Assembly (NCBI GenBank): GCA_041395325.1 | Contig: JAWLAT010000013.1 | Location: forward strand, 1 to 64,000 | Direction of reading: 5' to 3' | Source of the DNA: JAWLAT01 sp041395325 | GTDB taxonomy: Bacteria; Pseudomonadota; Gammaproteobacteria; Xanthomonadales; SZUA-5 | DNA length: 64,000 bases | In this document: piece after piece, positions 25,664 to 33,194 of the stretch | Layout of the letters: each line of letters starts with the position of its first letter | Numbering within the stretch: position 1 is the first letter of the stretch | The notes under the pieces: model-generated | Told to the model about the DNA's origin: nothing | Database searches by the model: none | The model's input: only the letters and a program-made list of their open reading frames with translations | Program-made: the position numbers and the translations under genes

Positions 25664-26905
25664 ATGGACGCAGCCCAGCTCGGTGCACTGGAAAATCTGC
25701 TGGCTGGTGATGCCGGCCGCTGCGGTCTGCTGCTAATCCACTTGCGCCGACGCCGAGCCCTGCAGGCGCGGCTGGGATTGGCCGGCCAGCAGGCCCTGCA
25801 GGTCCTGCTGAGAGACCGGATCGCGCGCCTGCTGCGCGACGGTGACCAGATTTGCGCGCCCGGGTCGGCAGGTGAGTTCGCCGTGCTGTTGCCCAATCTG
25901 CTCAGCGTCGGCCACGCTCAGATGGCGGCGCAGCGGATCCTGCGCGAGTTCGAACATCCGGTGGAAGTGGATGGCCACAGTGTGCTGATCAACCTGGCCA
26001 TCGGGGTCGCGTTGTGCCCCGAGCATGCCGTTGATGCAGCCGGTCTGAGCCGGTCGGCCCTGCTGGCCCTGGACCGTGCGGTGTTGGGCGGCAAGCGACT
26101 CGAAATGGCCGAGCGCAGTGATCTGCCCGGCCCACAAACCGAAGATCTGCGCCACGCGCTGCTGGAGAACCAGCTCGGCATGGTGTTCCAGCCACAACTG
26201 GATCTGCGTACCGGTGAGGTGGTGGCGGTGGAGGCACTGGCGCGCTGGCATCACCCGCACTGGGGCGACGTGGCGCCGGAGCAGTTCATCCGATTGGCCG
26301 AACGCGCCGGCTTGGCCGGCGAGTTGACGCGCTGGAGCCTCAACGCCGCCCTGCGCCAACATGCGCAGCTGCGTCGCCGCTGGCCCGAACTGGCCTGCGC
26401 CTTCAATCTTTCGCCCAAGAGCTTCGGTCAGACCGGGCTGATCGAACAGATCCTGGCAGCCCTGCGCTTGTGGGATCTGCCGCCTCGTTTGCTGTCACTG
26501 GAGGTCACTGAGACCGCGGTGCTGGAGGATCCGGACTACAGTGGCTGGATGCTCGGTCAGCTCAGTGCGGCGGGTGTGGAGATTGCACTGGACGACTTTG
26601 GTCGCGGCTTTTCCTCCTTCACCTACCTGCGCCATTTCCCGGTCAGCGAACTGAAGATCGACCAGTTGTTCGTCAACGAACTGGCTTCGCAGAAGCGTGA
26701 TCAGCAAATTGTCCGTTCGATGATCGAGCTGTCCCATCAATTGGGTCTGAGGGCGGTCGCCGAGGGGGTGGAGGAACCCTGCACCTTGCGGTTGCTGACC
26801 GCGATGGGTTGCGATCGAGCACAGGGTTACCATATTGCCCGCCCGCTAGCGCCGGAGGAACTGCATGGCCATCCCTGCATGGAGAGCACTGGCGAGACGG
26901 TTTGA
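25664..26905 (+). CDS. EAL-domain c-di-GMP phosphodiesterase with degenerate GGDEF domain
   Basis: The 413-residue protein starts at the ATG at 25664, four bases after the HD-GYP stop. Residues 1-155 keep a GGDEF-like fold, but the signature reads SAGEF (68-72), so no cyclase activity is expected. The EAL domain (about 160-405) has the residues needed for hydrolysis: E190-A-L, N248 in FNLSPKSF, E283 in EVTETAVL, D310-D311 in LDDFGRGFSS, K331 in LKIDQLF and E367 in AEGVE. It should cleave c-di-GMP to pGpG. No membrane helix is seen. Its last 41 bases overlap the next gene. Confidence 0.9.
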   Translation: MDAAQLGALENLLAGDAGRCGLLLIHLRRRRALQARLGLAGQQALQVLLRDRIARLLRDGDQICAPGSAGEFAVLLPNLLSVGHAQMAAQRILREFEHPVEVDGHSVLINLAIGVALCPEHAVDAAGLSRSALLALDRAVLGGKRLEMAERSDLPGPQTEDLRHALLENQLGMVFQPQLDLRTGEVVAVEALARWHHPHWGDVAPEQFIRLAERAGLAGELTRWSLNAALRQHAQLRRRWPELACAFNLSPKSFGQTGLIEQILAALRLWDLPPRLLSLEVTETAVLEDPDYSGWMLGQLSAAGVEIALDDFGRGFSSFTYLRHFPVSELKIDQLFVNELASQKRDQQIVRSMIELSHQLGLRAVAEGVEEPCTLRLLTAMGCDRAQGYHIARPLAPEELHGHPCMESTGETV

Positions 26906-27638
26906 AAGGCGCCTGGCGCCGCTGATTGCTGTGCTCGCTCTGACGCCGGGACTGCTTTCCGCAGCCGAAGCGCCCGAGGCCGTCCCAGTCGAAGTCGTCG
27001 AGCGCAGCGTTGCCGCTGACTCACTGCTGCAAGGACTGCAGAGCCTCCCAGTTTATCCGGCCGAGGCGACGGTGCATCGCGATCCGGCCTCGGTCAGCTA
27101 CTTCACCTCGGCTGCCATCGATGAGGTCTGGCGCCACTACGAGCATCACCTGCGCGAGCAGGGCTGGGCGTTGCTGGACAGTGGCGCCTACGTCGGTGAA
27201 AGCGGTCGCCAGGCCACCTTTCGCAAGGATCAGGCCCAGATCCACGTGGGTGTCTGGATCGGCAATGCCCGCGATGCGCGCAATGCCACCCGCGTCGACA
27301 TCCGTCACCTGGGGGCCGTGCAAGTCGATGCACTGCCGCGCATCGATGCCATTGCCGACAGCGTGCACTGTTTTCCACAGACCTGTATCTATCGCAGCAG
27401 GCAGAAGCATGCGGGCTTGCTGCAGCGCATCATCGAAACCCTGCAGCCATTGGGCTGGGAAATCGTCCCGTTGCCGCCGGATACGGTCAGAAGCGAAGAA
27501 GCGGCCAAGAGCTTCGTGACTATGCGCCATCAGAGCAGCATTCTGGACATATACCTGGGTCCGCCGCCTGCTGAAGAACCGCCTGAGGGTGGTGCGAGCT
27601 CTCCGGTGCAATACAGCGTGCGCATGGCCGGCGATTGA
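26865..27638 (+). CDS. Hypothetical secreted protein
   Basis: GGAGGA five bases before the ATG at 26865 strongly supports this start, even though it lies inside the EAL gene (41-base overlap, different frame). The 257-residue product has a basic N-terminus and a signal peptide ending near LLSAAEA (residue 35). Two similar lobes can be seen, each with a helix followed by strands: VWRHYEHHLREQGWALLD and LLQRIIETLQPLGWEIV. Two cysteines (CFPQTC) are close together. The family is unknown to me. Tight coupling to the EAL gene suggests a link to c-di-GMP output, which is inference. Confidence 0.65.
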   Translation: MAIPAWRALARRFERRLAPLIAVLALTPGLLSAAEAPEAVPVEVVERSVAADSLLQGLQSLPVYPAEATVHRDPASVSYFTSAAIDEVWRHYEHHLREQGWALLDSGAYVGESGRQATFRKDQAQIHVGVWIGNARDARNATRVDIRHLGAVQVDALPRIDAIADSVHCFPQTCIYRSRQKHAGLLQRIIETLQPLGWEIVPLPPDTVRSEEAAKSFVTMRHQSSILDIYLGPPPAEEPPEGGASSPVQYSVRMAGD

Positions 27639-27970
27639 TGTCGCCCGCCGACGATCCTCATCTCGGACTATGCGACATGGAACCTGGGAATTGCCTGCGG
27701 ATCACCACGCTGGCCAGCGGCTGGCGGGACAAGGACTCAGTGCTCCTGCACGCCTGCTTTCAGCTGCTCGGCGACTTTCTCGCTCAAGAGCTGGACGAAT
27801 CCCAACCGGATGCCGACTCGTCTCATCGAGCGGCGCACGCCGAGTTGCGGGAGCTGCATCAGTGGTGGATGGCAAAGCGGGGGGCTGAGGTTCCGAATGA
27901 GGCCGACTACGCAGTCGAGAATGCCAAACTGAAACGGCTGATCGATCTGCGCTGGGCGATGTGGACCTGA
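27638..27970 (+). CDS. Hypothetical protein
   Basis: The 110-residue protein's ATG overlaps the upstream stop by one base (TGATG). The sequence is acidic in the middle (QELDESQPDADSS) and ends in an Arg/Lys-rich helix with several tryptophans (LRELHQWWMAKRG and LIDLRWAMWT). No signal peptide or membrane helix is present. The family is not recognised. It is the last gene of the plus-strand c-di-GMP cassette; the 168 bases to ychF hold nothing recognisable. Confidence 0.6.
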   Translation: MSPADDPHLGLCDMEPGNCLRITTLASGWRDKDSVLLHACFQLLGDFLAQELDESQPDADSSHRAAHAELRELHQWWMAKRGAEVPNEADYAVENAKLKRLIDLRWAMWT

Positions 27971-28138
27971 GCGCCGGGCCGACTTCCTGAGAGAACCGAG
28001 GCGGAGCTGAGCTCTGTCCGCTGTAGCCGGTTGCGCGTCGAAGCCGGCCGATTTACGCAGGAATCGAGCCCCGCCACAGTGACAGGGCCCGGGGTGATCG
28101 GCGCTGTGTCGGCAGGATTCCGTCAGCTGTCAGGGCGC

Positions 28139-29230
28139 TCAGACGTTGAAGCGGAAATGCAGCACATCGCCTTCCTGGACGATGTACTCCTTGCCTTCCA
28201 GGCGCAGCTTGCCGGCGTCGCGGGCGCCGGCTTCGCCCTTGCAGCGGATGAAGTCGGCGAAGGCGATGGTTTCGGCGCGGATGAAGCCGCGCTCGAAATC
28301 GGTGTGGATGGCGGCGGCGGCCTGTGGCGCGGTGCTGCCCTTGCGCACGGTCCAGGCGCGGACTTCCTTGACCCCGGCGGTGAAGTAGGTCATCAGCCCT
28401 AGCAGCTGATAGCCGGCGCGGATGACGCGATCCAGACCGGCTTCCTCCAGCCCCATGTCCTGCAGGAAGGCCATCCGGTCGTCATCGTCCAGCTGTGACA
28501 GCTCGGCCTCGATGGCGGCGCAGACCGGCACCACTTCGGCGCCTTCGGCGGTGGCATGGGCGCGCACCCGGTCCAGCAGCGGATTGTTCTCGAAGCCTTC
28601 CTCGCTGACATTGGCGATGTACATCACCGGCTTGCCGGTCAGCAGGCAGAGGTCACGGATGGCCAGCTTCTGGTCGGCGTCCAGACCGAGCGCCCGCACC
28701 GGCTTGCCTTCATCCAGACCGGCCTTGACCTGCTGCAGCAGCTCGCGCCGGGCGATGGCGGCCTTGTCACCGGCCTTGGAGGCCTTCTCGGCGCGCAGCA
28801 GCGCCTTGGCCACGGTGTCCAGATCGGCCAGAGCCAGCTCGGTGTCGATGATTTCGATGTCCGACAACGGGTCGATCTTGCCGGCCACGTGAACCACATC
28901 GTCGTTCTCGAAGCAACGCACCACGTGGGCGATCGCATCGGTTTCGCGGATGTGCGCGAGAAACTGGTTGCCCAGACCCTCACCCTGCGAGGCGCCGGCC
29001 ACCAGGCCTGCGATGTCGACGAAGGCCATCGAGGTCGGCACCACCTTCTGCGGCTTGACGATCTCGGCCAGCTGCTGCAGCCGCGGATCGGGCACCGGCA
29101 CGACGCCGACATTCGGGTCGATCGTGCAGAAGGGATAGTTCTCTGCCGCGATGCCGGCCCGGGTCAGTGCATTGAAGAGCGTCGACTTGCCGACATTGGG
29201 CAGACCGACGATGCCGCATTGGATGGCCAT
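28139..29230 (-). CDS. ychF: Redox-regulated ATPase YchF
   Basis: Obg-family P-loop protein, universally conserved, that binds the ribosome and prefers ATP. The 363 residues match the family. P loop: GLPNVGKSTLFNALTRAG; switch and G3 region: VDIAGLVAGASQGEGLGNQFL; then the TGS-like C-terminus (MTYFTAGVKEVRAW, RGFIRAETIAFADF, ending EGDVLHFRFNV). The second specificity motif reads MYIANVSE, with the N-x-x-E typical of YchF rather than NKxD. It is downstream of pth in the ispE-prs-rplY-pth run, separated by an inverted heptad element. Confidence 0.97.
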   Translation of the reverse strand: MAIQCGIVGLPNVGKSTLFNALTRAGIAAENYPFCTIDPNVGVVPVPDPRLQQLAEIVKPQKVVPTSMAFVDIAGLVAGASQGEGLGNQFLAHIRETDAIAHVVRCFENDDVVHVAGKIDPLSDIEIIDTELALADLDTVAKALLRAEKASKAGDKAAIARRELLQQVKAGLDEGKPVRALGLDADQKLAIRDLCLLTGKPVMYIANVSEEGFENNPLLDRVRAHATAEGAEVVPVCAAIEAELSQLDDDDRMAFLQDMGLEEAGLDRVIRAGYQLLGLMTYFTAGVKEVRAWTVRKGSTAPQAAAAIHTDFERGFIRAETIAFADFIRCKGEAGARDAGKLRLEGKEYIVQEGDVLHFRFNV

Positions 29231-29240
29231 CTGATGATTC

Positions 29241-29320
29241 CGTTTTACGTTTTACGTTTTATGTCTTACGAATGAGCAAGCGCGTGAGCTTCTTGCACGT
29301 AAAACCTAAAACGTAAAACG
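29241..29320. repeat. Inverted heptad element (CGTTTTA family)
   Basis: The left arm at 29241-29268 is CGTTTTA three times and TGTCTTA. The right arm at 29300-29320 is TAAAACC, TAAAACG, TAAAACG. A 31-base core separates them. It is markedly AT-rich against the GC-rich surroundings and occupies almost the whole gap between pth and ychF, so it would form a hairpin in their shared transcript. Confidence 0.85.
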
Positions 29321-29329
29321 TAACCTCCG

Positions 29330-29902
29330 CTACCGCGTATTCAGCTGCTTGGTTGCCTCTCCCCAACCCTTGTCGACGATCACCGGGACGATGCGCAGGG
29401 CCCGGTCGATGGCGCCGCCGATGGCCTCGGCATCCTGCTTGCCGGGCAGGCCCAGCACCCACGGGGTGACCTGATCCTTGTGCCCGGGATGGCCAATGCC
29501 GATGCGCAGCCGATGGAAGCGCGCATGCCCCAGATGGGCAATGGTGTCGCGCAATCCGTTCTGACCGCCGTGGCCGCCGTCGAACTTGAGCCGGGCTATG
29601 CCGGGTGGCAGATCCAGCTCGTCATGCGCCACCAACATCTGCTCGGCGTCAATCTTGTAGTAGCGCAGCAATGCCGACAGCGATTGTCCGGAGCGGTTCA
29701 TGAAGGTCAGCGGCTTGACCAGCAGCAGGTTCTCGCCACCGACGCGTGCCTTGGCGACCTCCGCCAGCAGCTTGCTTTCCAGTCCGAAGCGGACGTCCAG
29801 GTGCTCGGCCAGGGCCTCAATGAACCAGAACCCGGCGTTGTGCCGGGTTCTGGAATATTCCGCGCCTGGATTGCCCAGACCGGCGATCAGGCGCAGCGTC
29901 AT
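29330..29902 (-). CDS. pth: Peptidyl-tRNA hydrolase
   Basis: Releases tRNA from stalled peptidyl-tRNA. The 190 residues are normal. Motifs: LIAGLGNPGAEYSRTRHNAGF with catalytic H21, LVKPLTFMNRSGQS, VAHDELDLPPG and KFDGGHGGQNGLRD. The start is 8 bases after the rplY stop, and the order prs-rplY-pth-ychF is the usual gammaproteobacterial one. Confidence 0.97.
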   Translation of the reverse strand: MTLRLIAGLGNPGAEYSRTRHNAGFWFIEALAEHLDVRFGLESKLLAEVAKARVGGENLLLVKPLTFMNRSGQSLSALLRYYKIDAEQMLVAHDELDLPPGIARLKFDGGHGGQNGLRDTIAHLGHARFHRLRIGIGHPGHKDQVTPWVLGLPGKQDAEAIGGAIDRALRIVPVIVDKGWGEATKQLNTR

Positions 29903-29910
29903 CGCAACGA

Positions 29911-30534
29911 TCAGGCGGACTCGCCTTCCTCGCTGCCTTCCTCGTCGTCGGCCGCGACCGCCGACATCTTGGCGCTGACCACCGCCACGTCGTGCTCCTT
30001 GCCCAGCTTCAGCTCGGGCACTTCCACGCCGGCCGGAAGCTTGAGGTCGGACAGGTGAACGATGTCACCGACCGCCAGCTGGCTCAGATCGACGTCGATG
30101 TGCTCCGGAAGATCCTTCGGCAGGCACTCGATCTCGATGTCGTTGAGCTCGTGCAGAATGACGCAGCCACCGGTCTTGCCGGCCGGCGAGCCGGCCTGGT
30201 TGAGGAAGTTCAGCGGCACGCGGATGCGCAGCGTCTCGGCCTCGTTGATGCGCTGGAAGTCCAGGTGCAGGACGCGCTTCTTGTAGGGGTGACGCTGGAT
30301 GTCACGCAGCACGGCCTTCTGCACGTCATTGCCGACGGTCAGGTCGAGCACGCTGGTGTAGAACCACTCCTTGGAGGAGTAGAGCAGGGCCAGCTTCTGC
30401 GAGATCTGCAGGGAACGCGGCGGCAGCGTGCCACCGTAGAGAATCGCCGGGACCATTTCCTCGCGACGCAGGCGGCGGCTCGCACCTTTCCCCTTGTCGT
30501 CACGGAATTCGACCGGCACTACATGAGTCGACAT
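29911..30534 (-). CDS. rplY: 50S ribosomal protein L25 (Ctc family)
   Basis: Binds 5S rRNA. The start is the ATG at 30534 (MSTHVVPVEFRDDKGKGASR), with AAGGA nine bases upstream; the frame is open further but unconserved. The product is 207 residues, so it is the two-domain long form: an N-terminal L25 domain (RREEMVPAILYGG, VLRDIQRHPYKKRVLHLDF) and the C-terminal TL5/Ctc beta domain (HIDVDLSQLAVGDIVHLSDLKLP). The tail is acidic, EEGSEEGESA. Confidence 0.96.
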   Translation of the reverse strand: MSTHVVPVEFRDDKGKGASRRLRREEMVPAILYGGTLPPRSLQISQKLALLYSSKEWFYTSVLDLTVGNDVQKAVLRDIQRHPYKKRVLHLDFQRINEAETLRIRVPLNFLNQAGSPAGKTGGCVILHELNDIEIECLPKDLPEHIDVDLSQLAVGDIVHLSDLKLPAGVEVPELKLGKEHDVAVVSAKMSAVAADDEEGSEEGESA

Positions 30535-30562
30535 TGTTCCATTTCCTTGTTGCTTGCTTGAG

Positions 30563-30605
30563 CCCGCCTTGCAGCGGGATGAAGACCCTTCCGCGACCAG
30601 AAGGG
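30563..30605 (-). promoter_or_regulatory. Two small hairpins in the rplY leader
   Basis: Between the prs stop and the rplY start, CCCTTC/GAAGGG at 30586-30605 and CCCGC/GCGGG at 30563-30578 can form two stem-loops. They may be a leader structure used for autoregulation, as known for several ribosomal protein genes, or simple attenuating hairpins. Neither is followed by a T-run. Confidence 0.3.
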
Positions 30606-30638
30606 CCGGTTTTGCCGAAATGGCCGCAGCCGTTTCGA

Positions 30639-31637
30639 TCAATCCACGTAGAGCGAGCTGACCGACTCGCCGAAGGCGATCCGACGGATCGTCTCGGCCA
30701 GCATGTCCGCCACGCTCAACACCCGGATCCGGGTGCAATGAGCGGCTTCCTCGCCGAGCGCGATGGTGTCGGTGACGACCATCTCGTCCAGCGCCGAATT
30801 TTCGATGTTGGCCACCGCGCGCCCGGACAGCACCGGATGCACACAGTAGGCGTGCACGCTGCGCGCGCCCTGTTCCTTCAACGCCTTGGCCGCCGAACAG
30901 AGCGTGCCGGCAGTGTCGACGATGTCGTCGATCAGCAGGCAGACCTTGTTTTCGACGTCGCCGATGATGTTCATCACCACCGACTCGTTGGCCTTCGGCC
31001 GACGCTTGTCGATGATCGCCAGGTCGGCATTGTCCAGCCGCTTGGCGATCGCCCGGGCGCGCACCACACCACCCACATCCGGGCTCACCACCACCAGTTC
31101 GCTGCCGGCGTGGTTGCGCCAGATGTCCGCCAGCAGCACCGGCGAGGCATACACATTGTCCAGCGGTATATCGAAAAAGCCCTGAATCTGGTCGGCATGC
31201 AGATCCACCGTCAGCACCCGATCGGTACCGACCGTGCTGATGATCTTGGCCGCCACCTTGGCAGTGATCGGCACCCGCGCCGAGCGCGACCGGCGATCCT
31301 GCCGGGCGTAGCCGAAATACGGAATCACCGCCGTGACGCTGGCGGCCGAGGCCCGCTTCAGCGCATCGACCAGCGTGACCAGTTCCATGAAGTGGTCGGC
31401 GGTCGGCGCCGAGGTGGGCTGCACCAGATAGACGTCCTGGCGCCGCACGTTCTCCTCGATTTCGATCTGCACCTCACCGTCGCTGAAACGGCTCACCTGC
31501 GCCTTGCCCAGCGGGACGCCAAGCCCGGCAGCGATACGCTCAGCCAGCGGCCGGTTGGCGTTGCCGGTGAAGACGGTCAGACCGGTCTCGGCACTGGCCA
31601 GTGCTCTGGTTCGTCGTTGGACCATTGGGCTCGCCAT
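30639..31637 (-). CDS. prs: Ribose-phosphate pyrophosphokinase
   Basis: Makes PRPP, used by trpD and nucleotide synthesis. From the ATG at 31637 the chain is 332 residues, slightly longer than usual; the in-frame ATG at 31625 (MVQRRTRAL) is preceded by GGCGAG and may be the true start. Motifs: GNANRPLAERIA, SRFSDGEVQIEIEENVRR, IPYFGYARQDRRSR, the PRPP site VLTVDLHADQIQGFF and VCLLIDDIVDTAGTL. Only seven bases separate the upstream start from the end of tRNA-Gln, so prs is probably expressed from a transcript that includes the tRNA. Confidence 0.97.
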   Translation of the reverse strand: MASPMVQRRTRALASAETGLTVFTGNANRPLAERIAAGLGVPLGKAQVSRFSDGEVQIEIEENVRRQDVYLVQPTSAPTADHFMELVTLVDALKRASAASVTAVIPYFGYARQDRRSRSARVPITAKVAAKIISTVGTDRVLTVDLHADQIQGFFDIPLDNVYASPVLLADIWRNHAGSELVVVSPDVGGVVRARAIAKRLDNADLAIIDKRRPKANESVVMNIIGDVENKVCLLIDDIVDTAGTLCSAAKALKEQGARSVHAYCVHPVLSGRAVANIENSALDEMVVTDTIALGEEAAHCTRIRVLSVADMLAETIRRIAFGESVSSLYVD

Positions 31638-31643
31638 TGAAAA

Positions 31644-31719
31644 TGGCTGGGGCGCCAGGACTCGAACCTGGGAATGCGGGGATCAAAACCCCGTGCCTTA
31701 CCAACTTGGCGACGCCCCA
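31644..31719 (-). tRNA. tRNA-Gln (anticodon TTG)
   Basis: Read on the minus strand, the acceptor stem TGGGGCG at the 5' end pairs with CGCCCCA, followed by discriminator G and an encoded CCA (31646-31644). The anticodon arm is CGGGG, loop TTTTGAT, CCCCG, giving anticodon TTG. The T arm is CCAGG, TTCGAGT, CCTGG. The 5' 22 bases (31698-31719) also encode the last codons and stop of ispE. Confidence 0.96.
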
Positions 31720-32591
31720 ACCGGAAAGCTGTCAACGACGCCCGGGGGCGCCACGTCAATGCCTCGTACGATCCAGCCGCGCCAGCCCGACGGCAACGAG
31801 GCCAGACGAACGGACGCCACTGCAGGGTCAGCCACGACCGCGAAGACGGTGGCCCCGGTGCCGGTCAGATGTCCTGACCCCCACTGACGCAACCACTCCA
31901 GCGCTCGCGCGACTTCCGGCACCAGACGGCGAACCACCGGTTCACAGTCATTGCGCCAATCGGCCTCGGCATACAAGCGCGGAATTGTCGAGGGATCTGC
32001 CGGTGCTGTCAATTGCGGCCGTGGCAGATCAGCCGCCTGAAACACCTCGGCGGTGACCACATGGACGCCCGGATTGACCAGCATGAAATGGCGCGGTGGC
32101 TCACTTCGTGGCAGCAGGTGTTCACCGGTGCCAGCCGCCGCGGCGGTCCGACCCAATGCAAACAAAGGCACGTCGGCCCCCAGCGGGCGGCCCAGATCGA
32201 TCAATCGCTGAGCTGGCCAATGCAGACCCCACAGTGCGTTCAGGGCCCGCAACACGGTGCCGGCATTGGAACTGCCGCCGCCCAGCCCACCGCCCAGCGG
32301 GATCTGCTTGTCGATGTAGATGTCCACGCCCAGGGTCGTGTCACTGGCCTGTTGCAGGGCATGCGCCGCCCGGATCGCCAGATCGTGCTCGGCGATGACT
32401 CCCGGCAGCGCGCTGTGACGGAGGATCTGTCCATCGCGCCGAATGCGCAGCCAGATCGTGTCGCCCCAGTCCAGCAATTGAAACAGGGTCAGCAGTTCGT
32501 GATAGCCATCAGGGCGTCGACCCAGGATCCGCAGGCCGAGATTGAGCTTGGCCGGACTGAGCCAGCGTTCGCAGGGCAGTGCTTGGCTCAT
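31698..32591 (-). CDS. ispE: 4-(cytidine 5'-diphospho)-2-C-methyl-D-erythritol kinase
   Basis: GHMP kinase of the MEP isoprenoid pathway. The 297 residues include WLSPAKLNLGLRI with the catalytic lysine, RRPDGYHELLTLFQLLDWGD, the glycine-rich ATP loop PLGGGLGGGSSNAG, ADVPLF and the C-terminal SGHLTGTGATVF. Its stop codon TAA is inside the D arm of tRNA-Gln: the final codons for V-G-A-S-P-S-W are read from the tRNA 5' region. RNase P cleavage of a joint transcript would remove the stop. lolB, its usual upstream neighbour, is replaced here by a membrane protein gene. Confidence 0.96.
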   Translation of the reverse strand: MSQALPCERWLSPAKLNLGLRILGRRPDGYHELLTLFQLLDWGDTIWLRIRRDGQILRHSALPGVIAEHDLAIRAAHALQQASDTTLGVDIYIDKQIPLGGGLGGGSSNAGTVLRALNALWGLHWPAQRLIDLGRPLGADVPLFALGRTAAAAGTGEHLLPRSEPPRHFMLVNPGVHVVTAEVFQAADLPRPQLTAPADPSTIPRLYAEADWRNDCEPVVRRLVPEVARALEWLRQWGSGHLTGTGATVFAVVADPAVASVRLASLPSGWRGWIVRGIDVAPPGVVDSFPVGASPSW

Positions 32592-32603
32592 GAATGCAGC
32601 GGA

Positions 32604-33194
32604 TTACAACGCGATCAGCAGCAACAGCGTGGCCAGGCCCAGCACGGCCAGGCCGACCAGTGCGGTGATCAGAAACAGCAGCCAGAACAGCGGGTTGGCC
32701 ATCAGCGGGGCCATCGCCACGCCGTCCGGCAGCGAACTGCGCAGCTCGTCGATTCGACGCAGTTCCAGCAACAGGCTGCCGATCGCCAGGATGCGGCCCA
32801 GGCCGAAGCGGCTGCCTTCACTGCGCGACATCAGCCCGTCAATGCGTTGGCGCACCGGCGTGGCCAGGCTGGCCAGGGCCTGGCGCAGATCGGCCAGTTG
32901 GGCGGGCAGTTCGGCAATGGTGCTGAAGACCAGATAGAAGGCAAACAGCAAGCCGGCTGGCAGCGCCAGCGGCAACACCCAGCCGAGGAATCCCAACGCG
33001 CCGCCGCTCAGGCGCCAGGCGCACCAGCAGGCACCCAGCAGCACCAATGCGGCGTAAACGCGCAGTGGCGTCAGCCAGCGGGCGGCACGGGCGGCGGTGC
33101 TGTCGGCAAAGCGCTCCAGATGATCGAGGAAACGCGTCAGTTTTGCCGGTTCAGACGGTTCTGGCAGTTCAACGTCGGCAGCAGGCTCAGTCAT
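32604..33194 (-). CDS. Hypothetical membrane protein
   Basis: The 196 residues start at the ATG at 33194 (MTEPAADVELPEPSEPAKL), which overlaps the stop of the upstream deacetylase-like gene by 8 bases. Hydrophobic helices lie at about 50-66 (YAALVLLGACWCAWRL), 71-97 (ALGFLGWVLPLALPAGLLFA) and 168-195 (LFWLLFLITALVGLAVLG and the Leu-rich C-terminus). A charged cytosolic segment lies between (LRQALASLATPVRQRIDGLM). The family is not recognised. It sits 12 bases upstream of ispE. Confidence 0.7.
   Translation of the reverse strand: MTEPAADVELPEPSEPAKLTRFLDHLERFADSTAARAARWLTPLRVYAALVLLGACWCAWRLSGGALGFLGWVLPLALPAGLLFAFYLVFSTIAELPAQLADLRQALASLATPVRQRIDGLMSRSEGSRFGLGRILAIGSLLLELRRIDELRSSLPDGVAMAPLMANPLFWLLFLITALVGLAVLGLATLLLLIAL

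Noticed and set aside
28020..28138. Another GGGCCC heptad element before the ychF stop
   Set aside because: Only a single AGGGCCC is present; there is no tandem array or inverse arm.
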